Shown: in pieces, positions 53,022 through 62,179 of the stretch
Layout: every line of letters starts with the position of its first letter
Position numbering within the stretch: position 1 is the stretch's first letter
Assembly (NCBI GenBank): GCA_963169345.1
Contig: CAUJCT010000040.1
Coordinates: forward strand, 1-62,574
DNA: 62,574 bases
Source of the DNA: Bacteroidota bacterium
GTDB taxonomy: Bacteria > Bacteroidota > Bacteroidia > NS11-12g > UBA955
Direction of reading: 5' to 3'
Made by a program: the position numbers and the translations under genes
The notes under the pieces: model-generated
The model's database searches: none
The model's input: the letters and a program-made list of their open reading frames with translations, nothing else
Told to the model about the DNA's origin: nothing

Positions 53022-53992
53022 TGACTTTCTTTCTTTAAATACTGTGACTCTTTGTCCAATTTTTCAATATTTATAGGCACTACACCGGTTTCTTCACAAA
53101 CTAGTCCTCCGGCTAAATTGGATAATTCTGCAGTTAAATGCATATCAAATCCACATGCTATACATAAGGACGCTACACTTATTACAGTGTCTCCGGCTCC
53201 ACTTACATCTGAAATGTTTCTGAAATGCGCAGGTATAAATTCAAAGTCCTTGTGATTTGTAATCATAACTCCATCTTCACTCAAGGTTACCATGGTCATC
53301 TCATTTCCCAGTGCCTTGTGTAATTCGTTAACAGCTTCTTTTAAATTGGACTTTTCCTTTAAATTCTTGTCCGATTTTAAGCCTTCCTTTATCTCTTTTA
53401 AATTAGGCTTAAATAAGGTCACTCCTTTATAAGCCAGAAAATTCTTCAGTTTTGGGTCAACTGTAACCGGCTTATCTAAGGATCTGGCTATCGAAATCAA
53501 CTCAGGAATGTTGTTCTCATTTAAAACGCCTTTATTGTAATCTTCTAATACAACTACATCACAATTGCTGATGTGTTTTTTAAATGCGTCAATGAGCAAT
53601 TTGTTTTCTTCAGGACTTAAATCATGAGTAACTTCGTTGTCTAATCTCAATAATTGATGATGATTGCCTAAAATTCTGGTTTTGGTAGTCGTCTTTCGTC
53701 CTGCCGATCTCACTATACCCGATGTATCCAGACCTTTTTCTAGCATTATTCTTAAATAATCATCACCTTCTTTATCCATACCAATTACCGAACATAATAA
53801 AGGTTGCGCATTCAAAGCAGTGACATTTAATGCGACATTAGCCGCTCCTCCAAGTCTGTTTTCTAATCGCTCTATGTTAACCACCGGTACCGGCGCCTCA
53901 GGAGACAATCTGTCGGTCTTGCCAATTATATAGGCATCTACCATTACATCGCCAACTATTAGTACTTTCTTATCTCTAAAGGCTCCTATCAT
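53018..53992 (-). CDS. rfaE1: D-glycero-beta-D-manno-heptose-7-phosphate kinase (PfkB family)
   Basis: This 324-residue kinase has the PfkB layout of the HldE N-terminal domain: KVLIVGDVMVDAYIIGKTDRLSPEAPVPV, LENRLGGAANVALNVTALNA, HHQLLRLDNEVTHDL, VVLEDYNKGVLN, and the ATP/catalytic loop DVSGAGDTVISVASL with the Asp in GAGD. It phosphorylates heptose-7-phosphate for LPS core heptose. The nucleotidyltransferase half of HldE is absent, as in lineages with separate RfaE1 and RfaE2. The aminotransferase gene ends immediately upstream of its start. Confidence 0.9.
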   Translation of the reverse strand: MIGAFRDKKVLIVGDVMVDAYIIGKTDRLSPEAPVPVVNIERLENRLGGAANVALNVTALNAQPLLCSVIGMDKEGDDYLRIMLEKGLDTSGIVRSAGRKTTTKTRILGNHHQLLRLDNEVTHDLSPEENKLLIDAFKKHISNCDVVVLEDYNKGVLNENNIPELISIARSLDKPVTVDPKLKNFLAYKGVTLFKPNLKEIKEGLKSDKNLKEKSNLKEAVNELHKALGNEMTMVTLSEDGVMITNHKDFEFIPAHFRNISDVSGAGDTVISVASLCIACGFDMHLTAELSNLAGGLVCEETGVVPINIEKLDKESQYLKKESH

Positions 53993-55180
53993 TTATTTCA
54001 ACAAACTTAATGCTTCTTTTATTCTATTCATAGCTTTGACAAGATTCTCTTCACTTGTTGCATACGAAAATCTTAAACAATTGTCATTCCCAAATGCCGA
54101 ACCTGCAACTGTAACAACATATACCTGATTGAGTAAATACATACATAAATCCTGAGAATTGTTAACTGTATGACCATTATGGGATTTACCAAAGTATGAA
54201 CTGATATCCGGAAATAAATAAAAAGCGCCATCCGGCATGTTCAATTTCATACCATCTATGTCTTTTAAAATGTCATAACATAAATTACGTCTCTTCAAAA
54301 ATGCTTCACGCATCGTAAAAGTTGGCGTCATATCTCCGGTCAATGCTGCTATAGCCGCGCGTTGTGCAATGGCATTTGTACCACTGGTAAACTGACTTTG
54401 CAATTTTTCACAGGCATAAGCTATGTCTTTAGGTGCACCAATGTATCCAATTCTCCATCCTGTCATTGAAAATGCTTTTGATAATCCGTTAACAGTTACA
54501 GTGCGGTTAATTAATGTACCAAATTGGGCTATACTGTGATGCTTCCCAACAAAATTAATATGCTCGTATATTTCATCACTGATGATATAGATGTGCGGGT
54601 GTTTTTCAAATATGTCCGCTAATGCCTTCAACTCTTCGTACGAGTAAACCATACCGCTTGGATTGTTCGGACTGCTGAACATAAAAAGCTTTGTTTTTGG
54701 AGTTATTGCCGCTTCTAATTGGGCAGGAGTTATTTTGTAAGCGCTGTTAACATCAGTATCTAAATAAACAGCTACTCCCTCTGCCAAATTCACCATATCT
54801 GCATAACTCACCCAAAATGGACGTGGTATTATTACTTCATCACCTGGATTCACCAATGATAAAACGGCGTTCATTATAGAGTTTTTCGCACCAGTACTTA
54901 CCACTATCTGGTCTGTATTGTAATCTAAACCGTTTTCACGTTTAAACTTATCCTTAATTGCATCCTTTAATTCAGGAATACCTGCAACTGGTGTGTAAAA
55001 AGTAAAGTTGTTGTTGATTGCATCTATAGCCGCTTGTTTAATATGGTCGGGTGTGAAAAAATCAGGCTCTCCAAAACTCAAACTGATGACATCTTTACCC
55101 TCTGCCTTCAATGCACGACCCAATTTCGCCATTGCTATGGTTTCTGATTCTGAAATGCGATTGAGCCTATCGGCTATCAT
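53993..55180 (-). CDS. Aspartate-type PLP aminotransferase
   Basis: I take ATG 55180 (395 residues), where family members start (MIADRLNRISESETIAMAKL); a TTG at 55204 adds eight residues and is closer to the promoter box. It is a fold-type I, class I aminotransferase: VISLSFGEPDFFTPDHI, YTPVAGIPELKDAI, PRPFWVSYADMV, SSPNNPSGMVYS, ISDEIYEHINF, and the PLP lysine in NGLSKAFSMTGWRIGYIGAP, with RFSYATS for the carboxylate Arg. It probably uses aspartate and 2-oxoglutarate, but other amino acids or prephenate are possible. Confidence 0.92.
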   Translation of the reverse strand: MIADRLNRISESETIAMAKLGRALKAEGKDVISLSFGEPDFFTPDHIKQAAIDAINNNFTFYTPVAGIPELKDAIKDKFKRENGLDYNTDQIVVSTGAKNSIMNAVLSLVNPGDEVIIPRPFWVSYADMVNLAEGVAVYLDTDVNSAYKITPAQLEAAITPKTKLFMFSSPNNPSGMVYSYEELKALADIFEKHPHIYIISDEIYEHINFVGKHHSIAQFGTLINRTVTVNGLSKAFSMTGWRIGYIGAPKDIAYACEKLQSQFTSGTNAIAQRAAIAALTGDMTPTFTMREAFLKRRNLCYDILKDIDGMKLNMPDGAFYLFPDISSYFGKSHNGHTVNNSQDLCMYLLNQVYVVTVAGSAFGNDNCLRFSYATSEENLVKAMNRIKEALSLLK

Positions 55181-55221
55181 CGATTTGTCTTCTTTTGTTG
55201 TCAAAATTTAGAAATAAAATG

Positions 55222-55253
55222 CAAACGTACTCCAAAATAAACAAATCTGCCAA
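55222..55253 (-). promoter_or_regulatory. Promoter for the aminotransferase - rfaE1 - trkH unit
   Basis: Minus strand TACGTTTG (55222-55229) is a perfect -7 box with a TTG (55251-55253) 21 bases further upstream. It lies 41 bases before the ATG start and 17 before the TTG alternative. Confidence 0.55.
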
Positions 55254-55326
55254 CAGAACTTGTTCTATTTAGCATTTTGTATGAGTGAAATTCTATACAG
55301 TCCCCGAGGTCTTTCCTGTCTCAGTT

Positions 55327-57147
55327 CTACCTGGTATACTTCCAGCGTCTGTATATTGAATTGATCAATCCAAACAGAATGACTGCTATTACAGGGACTA
55401 CAGTGTTGATAAGCTGCCATTTAGTCTTTTCACTCATCATGTCTCCTTCTTGTTTTGGCTCGCTGATACGTGCTTTATCTAATAAACGCAATTCAATCTC
55501 TTTTGTCCTTATTTCAATCAATCCACTCTCGTCAAATAAATAATCAAAACAATTTAAAAGGAATTTTTTATTGGCAAAATTTCGCTTGGTTTCTCTGTCA
55601 TATCCCATTGGAAATATCTCTCCGGTGCTGCGCTTTATATCGTTTAAGCCAATGTCTCCATCCGAAATTACAATCATACTGTTTTTAGCAATCTGCTCCG
55701 TAATTGGATATTGATAAATCTTGTCCGGTCTCCTGAAAAATGATTTGAATTCACCCTCTAATAAAACGCCAGTTACCTGTGTCCCTGATTTGAAGGATTG
55801 CAAATACTTAGGATCAAAATTACTGGCAACTATACTCAAATCAACATAAGCAGGAGCCTCTTGAATCTTAGTTTTATCGCTACTTAACAATAGATTTGTA
55901 ACATTCAGCCCTTTTCTGCTTATTGGCTTTAAAGTGCCACAATACCTCATCCAAACGGCCTCAAGATTCTTTACAATCGGATGCTTATTGTCTTTGAATA
56001 CATGTATCGGATAATAAACCCATGCAAATGGTACCAACTTGCCTGGTCGGGTAGGGTCACTCAGTACTATATCATTGCATCTTTGATCCAGTAATAAATT
56101 GGAATTTAACCTTACACCGTAATTGAATAACAATGATCGCATGTATTCATTGTTGTAATCTGGAAAATAAGCCTTACTGTATTTCCTCATACTGTCGTGC
56201 TCTGCCATTAACGGATCTACCATCCATATAGTCTTTCCGCCGTTCATGATATATTGATCGAGTATAAATGCTTCATTACTGTTGAGTGGCTCTGTAGGTT
56301 TTACAATAATAACCCCATCGTAATTCTTGAGCATCGCTATCGACTTCAACACAATCATTTTACCTAATGTATCATAGTCTTTGTATTGGTCTGCCAGATA
56401 TGAAAACTGTCTCAGATAATTTTCATCTCCAAGATTGAAAAATACTCGGTCTATACTGTAATTCTCACTCAATGAACTCAACATTTCGTCCATTCTTGCT
56501 TCTTCTGGTTCACCATGTCCAAATAAAAATGCCAGTTTTTTAGGTTCTTTTATAATGCACTTTCGTATCGCATTGGCAATGTTGTATTCTAAATCTTCGA
56601 TGGATTTATTTATTGCAGTTTCTTCTGCTCGACCCATCTCTGTGTTTAGCAAATTGACCACATACTCCTTGTTGGCTCCATAAGTGACTTCGGCTGAAGG
56701 TAAAATCAAATTGCGTTTTTGCTGATTGGTCTCAAGTTCCATGTCATTATAATACATGACTCCCTTTTGACTTAATTGCTTGATTATTTCAGCTTTTTCT
56801 TTGTCGTCCTTATCTTTAAATACATCAACAAATTCGTAATCTATTTTATTGCCGCTTAACTCTCTTAATTCGCTCAGCATATCCAGCGTTGCTGTGCGCA
56901 ATCTTTTGAACTTACTGGATAAATTGTCACCTTCTAGATACACTTTGAAAAACATTCTGTCATCAACTTTCTTGACCAAATCAGTCGTGGTGGTCGATAG
57001 TGTGAATCGCTTTTCTTTAGTTAAATCGAACTTCTTATAATATTGTGAAGCCAGTATATTGACTATCACTATAGCGACAACCAATAGGACAAACTCTATT
57101 ATGGATTGTTGCTTATAACCTCTTTTTTGCTTTTTCTCTTTTACCAT
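55327..57147 (-). CDS. gldG: Gliding motility ABC-transporter accessory protein GldG
   Basis: This 606-residue protein has an N-terminal transmembrane helix (about 15-35, IEFVLLVVAIVIVNILAS), a large periplasmic part and a C-terminal transmembrane helix just before the basic tail (LINTVVPVIAVILFGLINSIYRRWK). GldG family segments include KKFDLTKEKRFTLSTTTTDL, LAFLFGHGEPEEARMDEMLSSL, GVIIVKPTEPLNSNEAFILDQYIMNGGKTIWMVDPL and NIEFNEQLF-like strands. It works with GldF and GldA as an ABC transporter required for gliding in F. johnsoniae. It overlaps gldF by seven bases. Confidence 0.9.
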   Translation of the reverse strand: MVKEKKQKRGYKQQSIIEFVLLVVAIVIVNILASQYYKKFDLTKEKRFTLSTTTTDLVKKVDDRMFFKVYLEGDNLSSKFKRLRTATLDMLSELRELSGNKIDYEFVDVFKDKDDKEKAEIIKQLSQKGVMYYNDMELETNQQKRNLILPSAEVTYGANKEYVVNLLNTEMGRAEETAINKSIEDLEYNIANAIRKCIIKEPKKLAFLFGHGEPEEARMDEMLSSLSENYSIDRVFFNLGDENYLRQFSYLADQYKDYDTLGKMIVLKSIAMLKNYDGVIIVKPTEPLNSNEAFILDQYIMNGGKTIWMVDPLMAEHDSMRKYSKAYFPDYNNEYMRSLLFNYGVRLNSNLLLDQRCNDIVLSDPTRPGKLVPFAWVYYPIHVFKDNKHPIVKNLEAVWMRYCGTLKPISRKGLNVTNLLLSSDKTKIQEAPAYVDLSIVASNFDPKYLQSFKSGTQVTGVLLEGEFKSFFRRPDKIYQYPITEQIAKNSMIVISDGDIGLNDIKRSTGEIFPMGYDRETKRNFANKKFLLNCFDYLFDESGLIEIRTKEIELRLLDKARISEPKQEGDMMSEKTKWQLINTVVPVIAVILFGLINSIYRRWKYTR

Positions 57148-57869
57148 TTCCTGCTATTGAAAATAATTTTAGTTAACCAGATAAAAAATACAATTAAACT
57201 AAGGAAATAGATAATATCCCTTGTGTCTACTACACCTCTGCTGATGTTTCTGTAGTGGTGATTGATGCCCAGCCATTCTATGTAAAACTCCGACTTCTTT
57301 AAAAAATCAAATGAACTCAGATATTCAAACATCGAATAAAAGAAAAAGCATAAAAACATACTGACAATGAAGGAAACAATCTGATTGTCGGTAATGACAC
57401 TCGCAAACATTCCTATCGAAACATATCCTGCACTTAACATAACCAATCCCATATAACTGCCCCACATGGCACCAGTATCTACATTGCCTTCCGGAAATGC
57501 TAACTTGTCAATTGTGATATAATAAATAAGAGTAGGTAAAATCGAAAATAAGACGATTATCAATCCGGCAAAGTATTTACCAAGAATAATCGAAATATCC
57601 GTTACCGGCTTAGTAGTTAATGTTTCAAATGTGCCATTTTTCTTTTCCTCACTAAATGAACGCATCGTAATCGCCGAAATAAGGAAAATGAAAATAATTG
57701 GTGCTAACTCAAATAATGGGTCTATATTGGCATAACCCTGATCCAATATATTCGTTTCCTTAAATACCCATAAAAATAATCCATTCGCTATTAAAAATAC
57801 CACAATAACAATAATGGCTATCAGCGAACTTAGAAAACTGCGAATCTCTTTTCTTAATATGCTAAACAT
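57141..57869 (-). CDS. gldF: Gliding motility ABC-transporter permease GldF
   Basis: This 242-residue integral membrane protein has six transmembrane helices, starting at SFLSSLIAIIVIVVFLIANGLFLWVF, and the ABC-2 permease motif MRSFSEEKKNGTFETLTTKPVTDISIILGKY, which contacts the ATPase. It is cotranscribed between gldA and gldG with overlaps of eight and seven bases. Confidence 0.93.
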   Translation of the reverse strand: MFSILRKEIRSFLSSLIAIIVIVVFLIANGLFLWVFKETNILDQGYANIDPLFELAPIIFIFLISAITMRSFSEEKKNGTFETLTTKPVTDISIILGKYFAGLIIVLFSILPTLIYYITIDKLAFPEGNVDTGAMWGSYMGLVMLSAGYVSIGMFASVITDNQIVSFIVSMFLCFFFYSMFEYLSSFDFLKKSEFYIEWLGINHHYRNISRGVVDTRDIIYFLSLIVFFIWLTKIIFNSRKW

Positions 57870-58779
57870 TGCTCCTTGTTACGTTTTTAAATATTTCTTC
57901 TAACGAATGCTCTATCATCTTCATCTCCGTTAATATCATTTGTTGCTTAACAGCAAAATTGAATACACTCGACTTCAATTGCTCTTCTTCCATTTCCGAA
58001 CTGATTGTATAGGTGTTATCATTGACTGACTGAACCTGGCCAATAGCTGATAATTCATCCAATTGAAACTTATTCAATGTTTTGTTAAATGTTGCCTGCA
58101 ATGATTGTCCCTTGCCGAAAATCTGCTTCAGCTCATTTGTTTTTCCATTGGCAACAATTTTTCCTTTGTTTACAATCATCACTCTGCTGCACATCGCTTC
58201 AACTTCCTGCATAATATGGGTAGATAACAAAACAGTTTTCTCTTTACCCAGGTTGATAATCAAATTCCTGATCTCTATAATCTGATTAGGGTCAAGTCCA
58301 CTTGTAGGTTCATCTAAAATCAATACCGATGGATTGTGTATCATCGCTTGAGCTAATCCAACCCTTTGTCTGTAACCTTTAGAAAGTTGTCCAATCTTTT
58401 TGTTTTGCTCAACTTCTAATCCTGTTATACCTATCATCTCTTTTACACGCATGCCCGGATTTGCAACTTTATATATTGATGCTGCAAATTGTAAATATTC
58501 CTTTACATACATATCCATATATAATGGATTGTGTTCAGGTAAATAGCCTATCTGTTTTCTGACACTCAATGATTGTACTTCAACATCCATATCGTTGACA
58601 AATGCTTTGCCTGATGTTGGTGGAATATAGCCTGTGAGTATCTTCATCGTCGTGGTTTTTCCAGCTCCGTTTGGACCTAAAAAACCAACTATTTCTCCGC
58701 TTGATATTTCGAAAGAAATATGATCGATGGCATTCTGCTTTTTGTAAGTCTTTGTTAGATTTTCTACGCGTATCGACAC
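57862..58779 (-). CDS. gldA: Gliding motility ABC-transporter ATP-binding protein GldA
   Basis: This 305-residue ATPase starts with GTG (58777-58779). It has Walker A GFLGPNGAGKTTTMK (about 31-45), the Q-loop, the signature LSKGYRQRVGLAQAM, Walker B SVLILDEPTSGLDPNQ and the H-loop LLSTHIMQE. The C-terminal ~90 residues are the regulatory extension usual in GldA and other ABC-2 ATPases. A TAAATTCG box ends 22 bases upstream. In Flavobacterium gldA is separate from gldFG, whereas here all three form one operon, as in several other Bacteroidota. Confidence 0.92.
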   Translation of the reverse strand: MSIRVENLTKTYKKQNAIDHISFEISSGEIVGFLGPNGAGKTTTMKILTGYIPPTSGKAFVNDMDVEVQSLSVRKQIGYLPEHNPLYMDMYVKEYLQFAASIYKVANPGMRVKEMIGITGLEVEQNKKIGQLSKGYRQRVGLAQAMIHNPSVLILDEPTSGLDPNQIIEIRNLIINLGKEKTVLLSTHIMQEVEAMCSRVMIVNKGKIVANGKTNELKQIFGKGQSLQATFNKTLNKFQLDELSAIGQVQSVNDNTYTISSEMEEEQLKSSVFNFAVKQQMILTEMKMIEHSLEEIFKNVTRSNV

Positions 58780-58801
58780 TGTAAATCTTTATTATTGTCG
58801 G

Positions 58802-58809
58802 CGAATTTA
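58802..58809 (-). promoter_or_regulatory. -7 box for the gldAFG operon
   Basis: Minus strand TAAATTCG matches seven of eight positions of TAnnTTTG, 22 bases upstream of the gldA GTG. Confidence 0.4.
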
Positions 58810-58843
58810 ACGACAATAATCGTAAATTATTGTAAAAGTTATC

Positions 58844-60283
58844 CTACTGGTGACTCCAAATGGAGAATTCTCCCAAATCCTTGTAAAGATGCCAACCTCC
58901 ACTCATTTCTAATATCGGTTCCACCGTTTTCCTGTCTCCGCAAATTAAAACTTTTGCGCCGTTTCTGATCATTTTATCTATCGCCAATTCTTCATTGTTT
59001 TCAGGATTCATTTCTATTAACTCACTCGCTTTCTCAAATGAATATCCTTTCGTTTCTGTGAAATAAAAATATATACATCCTGATATATCCGGCCCGATAA
59101 TATATAAATCTGATTTTGGGATATGTGCTTTTAATTCCTGAAGTTGTTGGCCAGAAATAAATGTCCTGGGTATCTGCATTTGACTGTCTTGCCATCTGGA
59201 TGGAATGATTCGTATGAAAGTCCATAACAGGTTGCTGAAAAATACTGCAATTAGTAGGGCGTTTCTTACTCTGTTGATACTTACCAACTCCACTAAAATC
59301 AATGGGAACAATGGAATGATGCTGATAAAATAATAGGGGTGATGTCCCATTCTTTCAATTGCTAGTCCATAAAATGCCGAAAATGTAATTATCCATGCAC
59401 CATATATACTGGCATATTGCATTTTATGAATCGTTTTTCTATAACGAATACTCAATACAAGCAACGTAAATGTCAAAGGCCAGCCTATAATCAATTCGGG
59501 TAAGTCTGAAAATATATTTTGAATAATTGTTTCAAAAATTCTCTGCAATTCTATTGGTTTTATCCAAAGTCCATATTCTTTTAAATTGTTTGCAGCAGTC
59601 AATCTTTGTGCATAGTTGTACCAAATAATAATGGGCACAATTGCTAAAATTAAACTTGCTAAATTTATCCTGAATACTCTGCTTCTAAAGTTAGAATAAA
59701 ATAAAAAGGAAAAAGGGATGATTAAAAATTGAAACTTAACTAATCCTCCTAAACTGGCTGTAATAAACGCTAAAAGCCAGTATCTGAAACTACTCGTACT
59801 TGAATTTTTTAGAATGAAAAATCCTGAAAAAAGGGATAAACTCAGAGCCAAAATATCTGGCATGGCATTGATTCCATCGTAATAGATTTGTGGAATACTG
59901 CTCAATATCAAACTTGCAAATAACCCTGTTTTCCAATTGTGTCCAAGCTGCCTTACAATGAGAAATAAAGCTAATAATCCAAATGTGCTACTCACCAGAC
60001 TAAACAACCTATGCACGACATTGTGCTCGCCGCTCACTTTATAAATACTTGCTAATCCCCATTCATATAACGGAAAATGAGAGCCGGTAATGCCATTGCT
60101 TTCATTCCTCCTGTCAATCCGCGGTTCAAGTATGTTCATGCTTTCATTCGCGAAATTCCGGCTCATGGCTAATGTGTTACACTGCCTCCAAACATGCGAT
60201 CCACATGGTGGTAAATTCAAAAATGGTAAATGAATGATGCAATTGTAAAGTAAAAGAAAAACGAAAATATAACCGCTTTTCAT
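58844..60283 (-). CDS. GT39-like (PMT/ArnT-type) membrane glycosyltransferase
   Basis: This 479-residue protein has about eleven transmembrane helices. Its first periplasmic loop has NLPPCGSHVWRQCNTLAMSRNFANES and then GITGSHFPLYEWGLASIYKV, the pattern of the GT39 family in Bacteroidota, in which sugars are transferred from a polyprenyl-phosphate donor. The C-terminal soluble part has YIIGPDISGCIYFYFTETKGYSF. The acceptor is unknown: lipid A, a glycan or a protein are all possible. It starts two bases after the stop of the tau extension of dnaX. Confidence 0.8.
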   Translation of the reverse strand: MKSGYIFVFLLLYNCIIHLPFLNLPPCGSHVWRQCNTLAMSRNFANESMNILEPRIDRRNESNGITGSHFPLYEWGLASIYKVSGEHNVVHRLFSLVSSTFGLLALFLIVRQLGHNWKTGLFASLILSSIPQIYYDGINAMPDILALSLSLFSGFFILKNSSTSSFRYWLLAFITASLGGLVKFQFLIIPFSFLFYSNFRSRVFRINLASLILAIVPIIIWYNYAQRLTAANNLKEYGLWIKPIELQRIFETIIQNIFSDLPELIIGWPLTFTLLVLSIRYRKTIHKMQYASIYGAWIITFSAFYGLAIERMGHHPYYFISIIPLFPLILVELVSINRVRNALLIAVFFSNLLWTFIRIIPSRWQDSQMQIPRTFISGQQLQELKAHIPKSDLYIIGPDISGCIYFYFTETKGYSFEKASELIEMNPENNEELAIDKMIRNGAKVLICGDRKTVEPILEMSGGWHLYKDLGEFSIWSHQ

Positions 60284-60285
60284 TG

Positions 60286-60957
60286 CTATTGCTTAAGTTT
60301 TAATTTAAAAAGCTGTACAAGTTTCCTGAAATTCTCATGATCATCCAGCATCTCCTGAAATTGCTCGGATGGTGTATAGGCTTGCCTTTTGGTTTCAGCT
60401 TGCTCGTCTATTCTTATCAAAATTGTTATGCCTCTGTCATTAAAATACTGTCGTAAAAAGGCCTGCCATTCTATTTTTAATTCTCCTATGAACTCTTCTT
60501 GTTGCTTGGTCAGCGTAATGACAACCTGTTTCTGATCAAGTGCCGGAATTAAAAGTTTAATCAGTGAAATCAGAGATACTTTTTGCTTCTCTGCAAACTG
60601 TGCATTTGCTTTGATTACTTCATCTACTGTTAAAACAGGATAAATACGACTTGGCTCAGATGGTTGTAATTCTATTTCTTCCTCTTTTTCATATTCTTTT
60701 TCCAAAATGGCTTTGTCCGCTTCTTCAACTATCTCCGCAATGGAAAGCTGTACTGGCGGAATAACTAAATCGTGTTTTTTTGGAATTTTCGGCAGAGCAA
60801 AACTCTTGTCTGCTAACTCTGGTTTCTTTATTGCATGAACAGGAAGGGTAGGGGCTTTCTTATTTCTTTCTTCAAGCCTCCTCTTTATGAAGTCATCACT
60901 TTTTTTTTTAGTTCTTCTAAAGTAATGGCATTGTTGAGTATGCTTCTGATATGACAC
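60286..60957 (-). CDS. dnaX: Tau-type C-terminal extension of dnaX, reached by frameshift
   Basis: The open frame spans 60957-60286, but no credible start lies at 60957: it begins inside dnaX with out-of-frame codons. The part expected to be made runs from 60900 to 60286 (204 residues), joined to DnaX by a -1 shift in the A10 run. It reads SDDFIKRRLEERNKKAPTLP, then a Pro/Lys/Glu-rich linker, then EVIKANAQFAEKQKVSLISLIKLLIP and a C-terminal helical/beta domain with AFLRQYFNDRGITILIRID. This composition fits the tau linker and the alpha-binding domain of Bacteroidota DnaX. Read alone, it would be a frame without an N-terminus. Confidence 0.75.
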   Translation of the reverse strand: MSYQKHTQQCHYFRRTKKKSDDFIKRRLEERNKKAPTLPVHAIKKPELADKSFALPKIPKKHDLVIPPVQLSIAEIVEEADKAILEKEYEKEEEIELQPSEPSRIYPVLTVDEVIKANAQFAEKQKVSLISLIKLLIPALDQKQVVITLTKQQEEFIGELKIEWQAFLRQYFNDRGITILIRIDEQAETKRQAYTPSEQFQEMLDDHENFRKLVQLFKLKLKQ

Positions 60958-61994
60958 AACTTCATTAAAGCTAACTCAATATGAAGTCTCGGATTTTTAC
61001 TGTTTTTAAATTCAATGTCAAACTGATTATTGATGTTTAATGCATTCAATAAAAATGACATATCCGTTTGCTGACATTGAATATGGTATTTGGCTTTGTG
61101 CACTTCACCAACATCTAAAAGATGTACAGTGCTCTGGTCTTTACATACCATCAGATTCCTGAAATGCTCACTCATCCCATTGAGCAACAATTGTCCGTCA
61201 AAACCTTTGTTGACCACTTCATCAAAGTAATTTAAAACTTCAGAAATATTTTGAGATAAAATGGAATCGGTTATTTTAAAATAGTAATCTCTGTCAAGGA
61301 TGTTCAGATTTTCTACTGCTTTGGCGTAAGTGATATGCCCATTGCAATAGCTAACCATCTGGTCGAACATAGACAAACAGTCTCTCAATCCTCCGTCAGC
61401 TTTTTCAGCTATTAAGTGAAGTGCTTCGTCTTCTGCAGGTATGCCTTCCTTGTCAGCTATCTTTTTAAGATGCTCAACCATGTCCTTAACCTGGATACGC
61501 TTGAAGTTAAAGATCTGACATCTGGATAATATAGTTGGCAAAATTTTATGCTTCTCTGTTGTTGCTAATATGAAAATGGCATATTTAGGAGGCTCTTCAA
61601 GCGTTTTCAAAAAAGCATTGAAAGCCGAAGATGAAAGCATGTGCACCTCGTCTATAATGTACACTTTGTAATTGCCAACTTGTGGTGGAATTCTTACCTG
61701 CTCATTTAAATTCCTGATGTCTTCTACAGAGTTGTTACTAGCAGCATCCATCTCAAAAATATTAAAAGCATAATCTTGATTTGGATCGTCGTTTTCCTTT
61801 TGATTGATGAGTTTTGCAAGAATCCTGGCGCAGGTGGTTTTTCCAACACCTCTCGGACCAGTGAAAAGAAATGACTGAGCAAGATGATTGCTGTTGATTT
61901 CATTCAAAAGTGTTTCTGTAACGTGCTTCTGACCTACAACATCATCAAAGACCGATGGTCTGTATTTTCTTGCTGAAACAATAAAGTTTTCCAA
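60885..61994 (-). CDS. dnaX: DNA polymerase III gamma/tau subunit (clamp loader)
   Basis: I start at TTG 61994, which gives MENFIVSARKYRPSVFDDVVGQ as in other Bacteroidota DnaX and has an AGGAG Shine-Dalgarno core four bases upstream; the frame is open to 62081. The short (gamma-like) form has 369 residues. Walker A is GPRGVGKT at 46-53, Walker B is IIDEVH at 113-118 and the arginine-finger motif LSRC is at 156-159. The zinc-finger cysteines of E. coli DnaX are missing, which is normal for this phylum. The end is EELKKKVMTS and a TAA directly after the A10 run. Confidence 0.92.
   Translation of the reverse strand: MENFIVSARKYRPSVFDDVVGQKHVTETLLNEINSNHLAQSFLFTGPRGVGKTTCARILAKLINQKENDDPNQDYAFNIFEMDAASNNSVEDIRNLNEQVRIPPQVGNYKVYIIDEVHMLSSSAFNAFLKTLEEPPKYAIFILATTEKHKILPTILSRCQIFNFKRIQVKDMVEHLKKIADKEGIPAEDEALHLIAEKADGGLRDCLSMFDQMVSYCNGHITYAKAVENLNILDRDYYFKITDSILSQNISEVLNYFDEVVNKGFDGQLLLNGMSEHFRNLMVCKDQSTVHLLDVGEVHKAKYHIQCQQTDMSFLLNALNINNQFDIEFKNSKNPRLHIELALMKLCHIRSILNNAITLEELKKKVMTS
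60900..60909 (-). other. dnaX: A10 slippery run in dnaX (probable programmed frameshift)
   Basis: Ten consecutive A residues on the coding strand read CTA AAA AAA AAA GTG in the zero frame, and a TAA occurs four codons later. Slipping back one base gives AAA AGT GAT, entering the 204-residue tau frame. The position equals that of the dnaX frameshift sites of E. coli and Thermus, but the run is longer, which suggests transcriptional slippage as in Thermus. Confidence 0.75.
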
Positions 61995-61997
61995 TTC

Positions 61998-62003
61998 TCT
62001 CCT
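61998..62003 (-). promoter_or_regulatory. Shine-Dalgarno site deciding the dnaX start
   Basis: Minus strand AGGAGA lies just before TTG 61994 (GAA between). It is one of the few Shine-Dalgarno-like sites in this window, where most genes have none. Confidence 0.5.
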
Positions 62004-62015
62004 CTCTGTTTTGCG

Positions 62016-62023
62016 CAAAAATA
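62016..62023 (-). promoter_or_regulatory. Exact TAnnTTTG -7 box for dnaX
   Basis: Minus strand TATTTTTG is a perfect match, 21 bases upstream of TTG 61994. It lies inside the longest frame, which supports the internal start. Confidence 0.55.
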
Positions 62024-62179
62024 ATACATTAATACACCTTTTTATCCGTTGTTGATAAAAACTTAGTTTTGTGCTCTTCACAATTCATCATCCCAACTAT
62101 CCCGCCATTCTATCTCGCATCCACTCTACCGCGAATCAATTCAGCTATTCAGCCTTTCCTACGAATTAACATATTTACA

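Noticed and set aside
60286..60957. An independent 223-residue gene next to dnaX.
   Set aside because: Its first ~19 codons overlap dnaX out of frame and its content only makes sense as a tau extension in -1 frame after the A10 run.
61995..62081. An N-terminal extension of dnaX to 62081.
   Set aside because: The extra 29 residues hold a perfect -7 box and a Shine-Dalgarno core, and family proteins begin at MENFIVSARKYRP.
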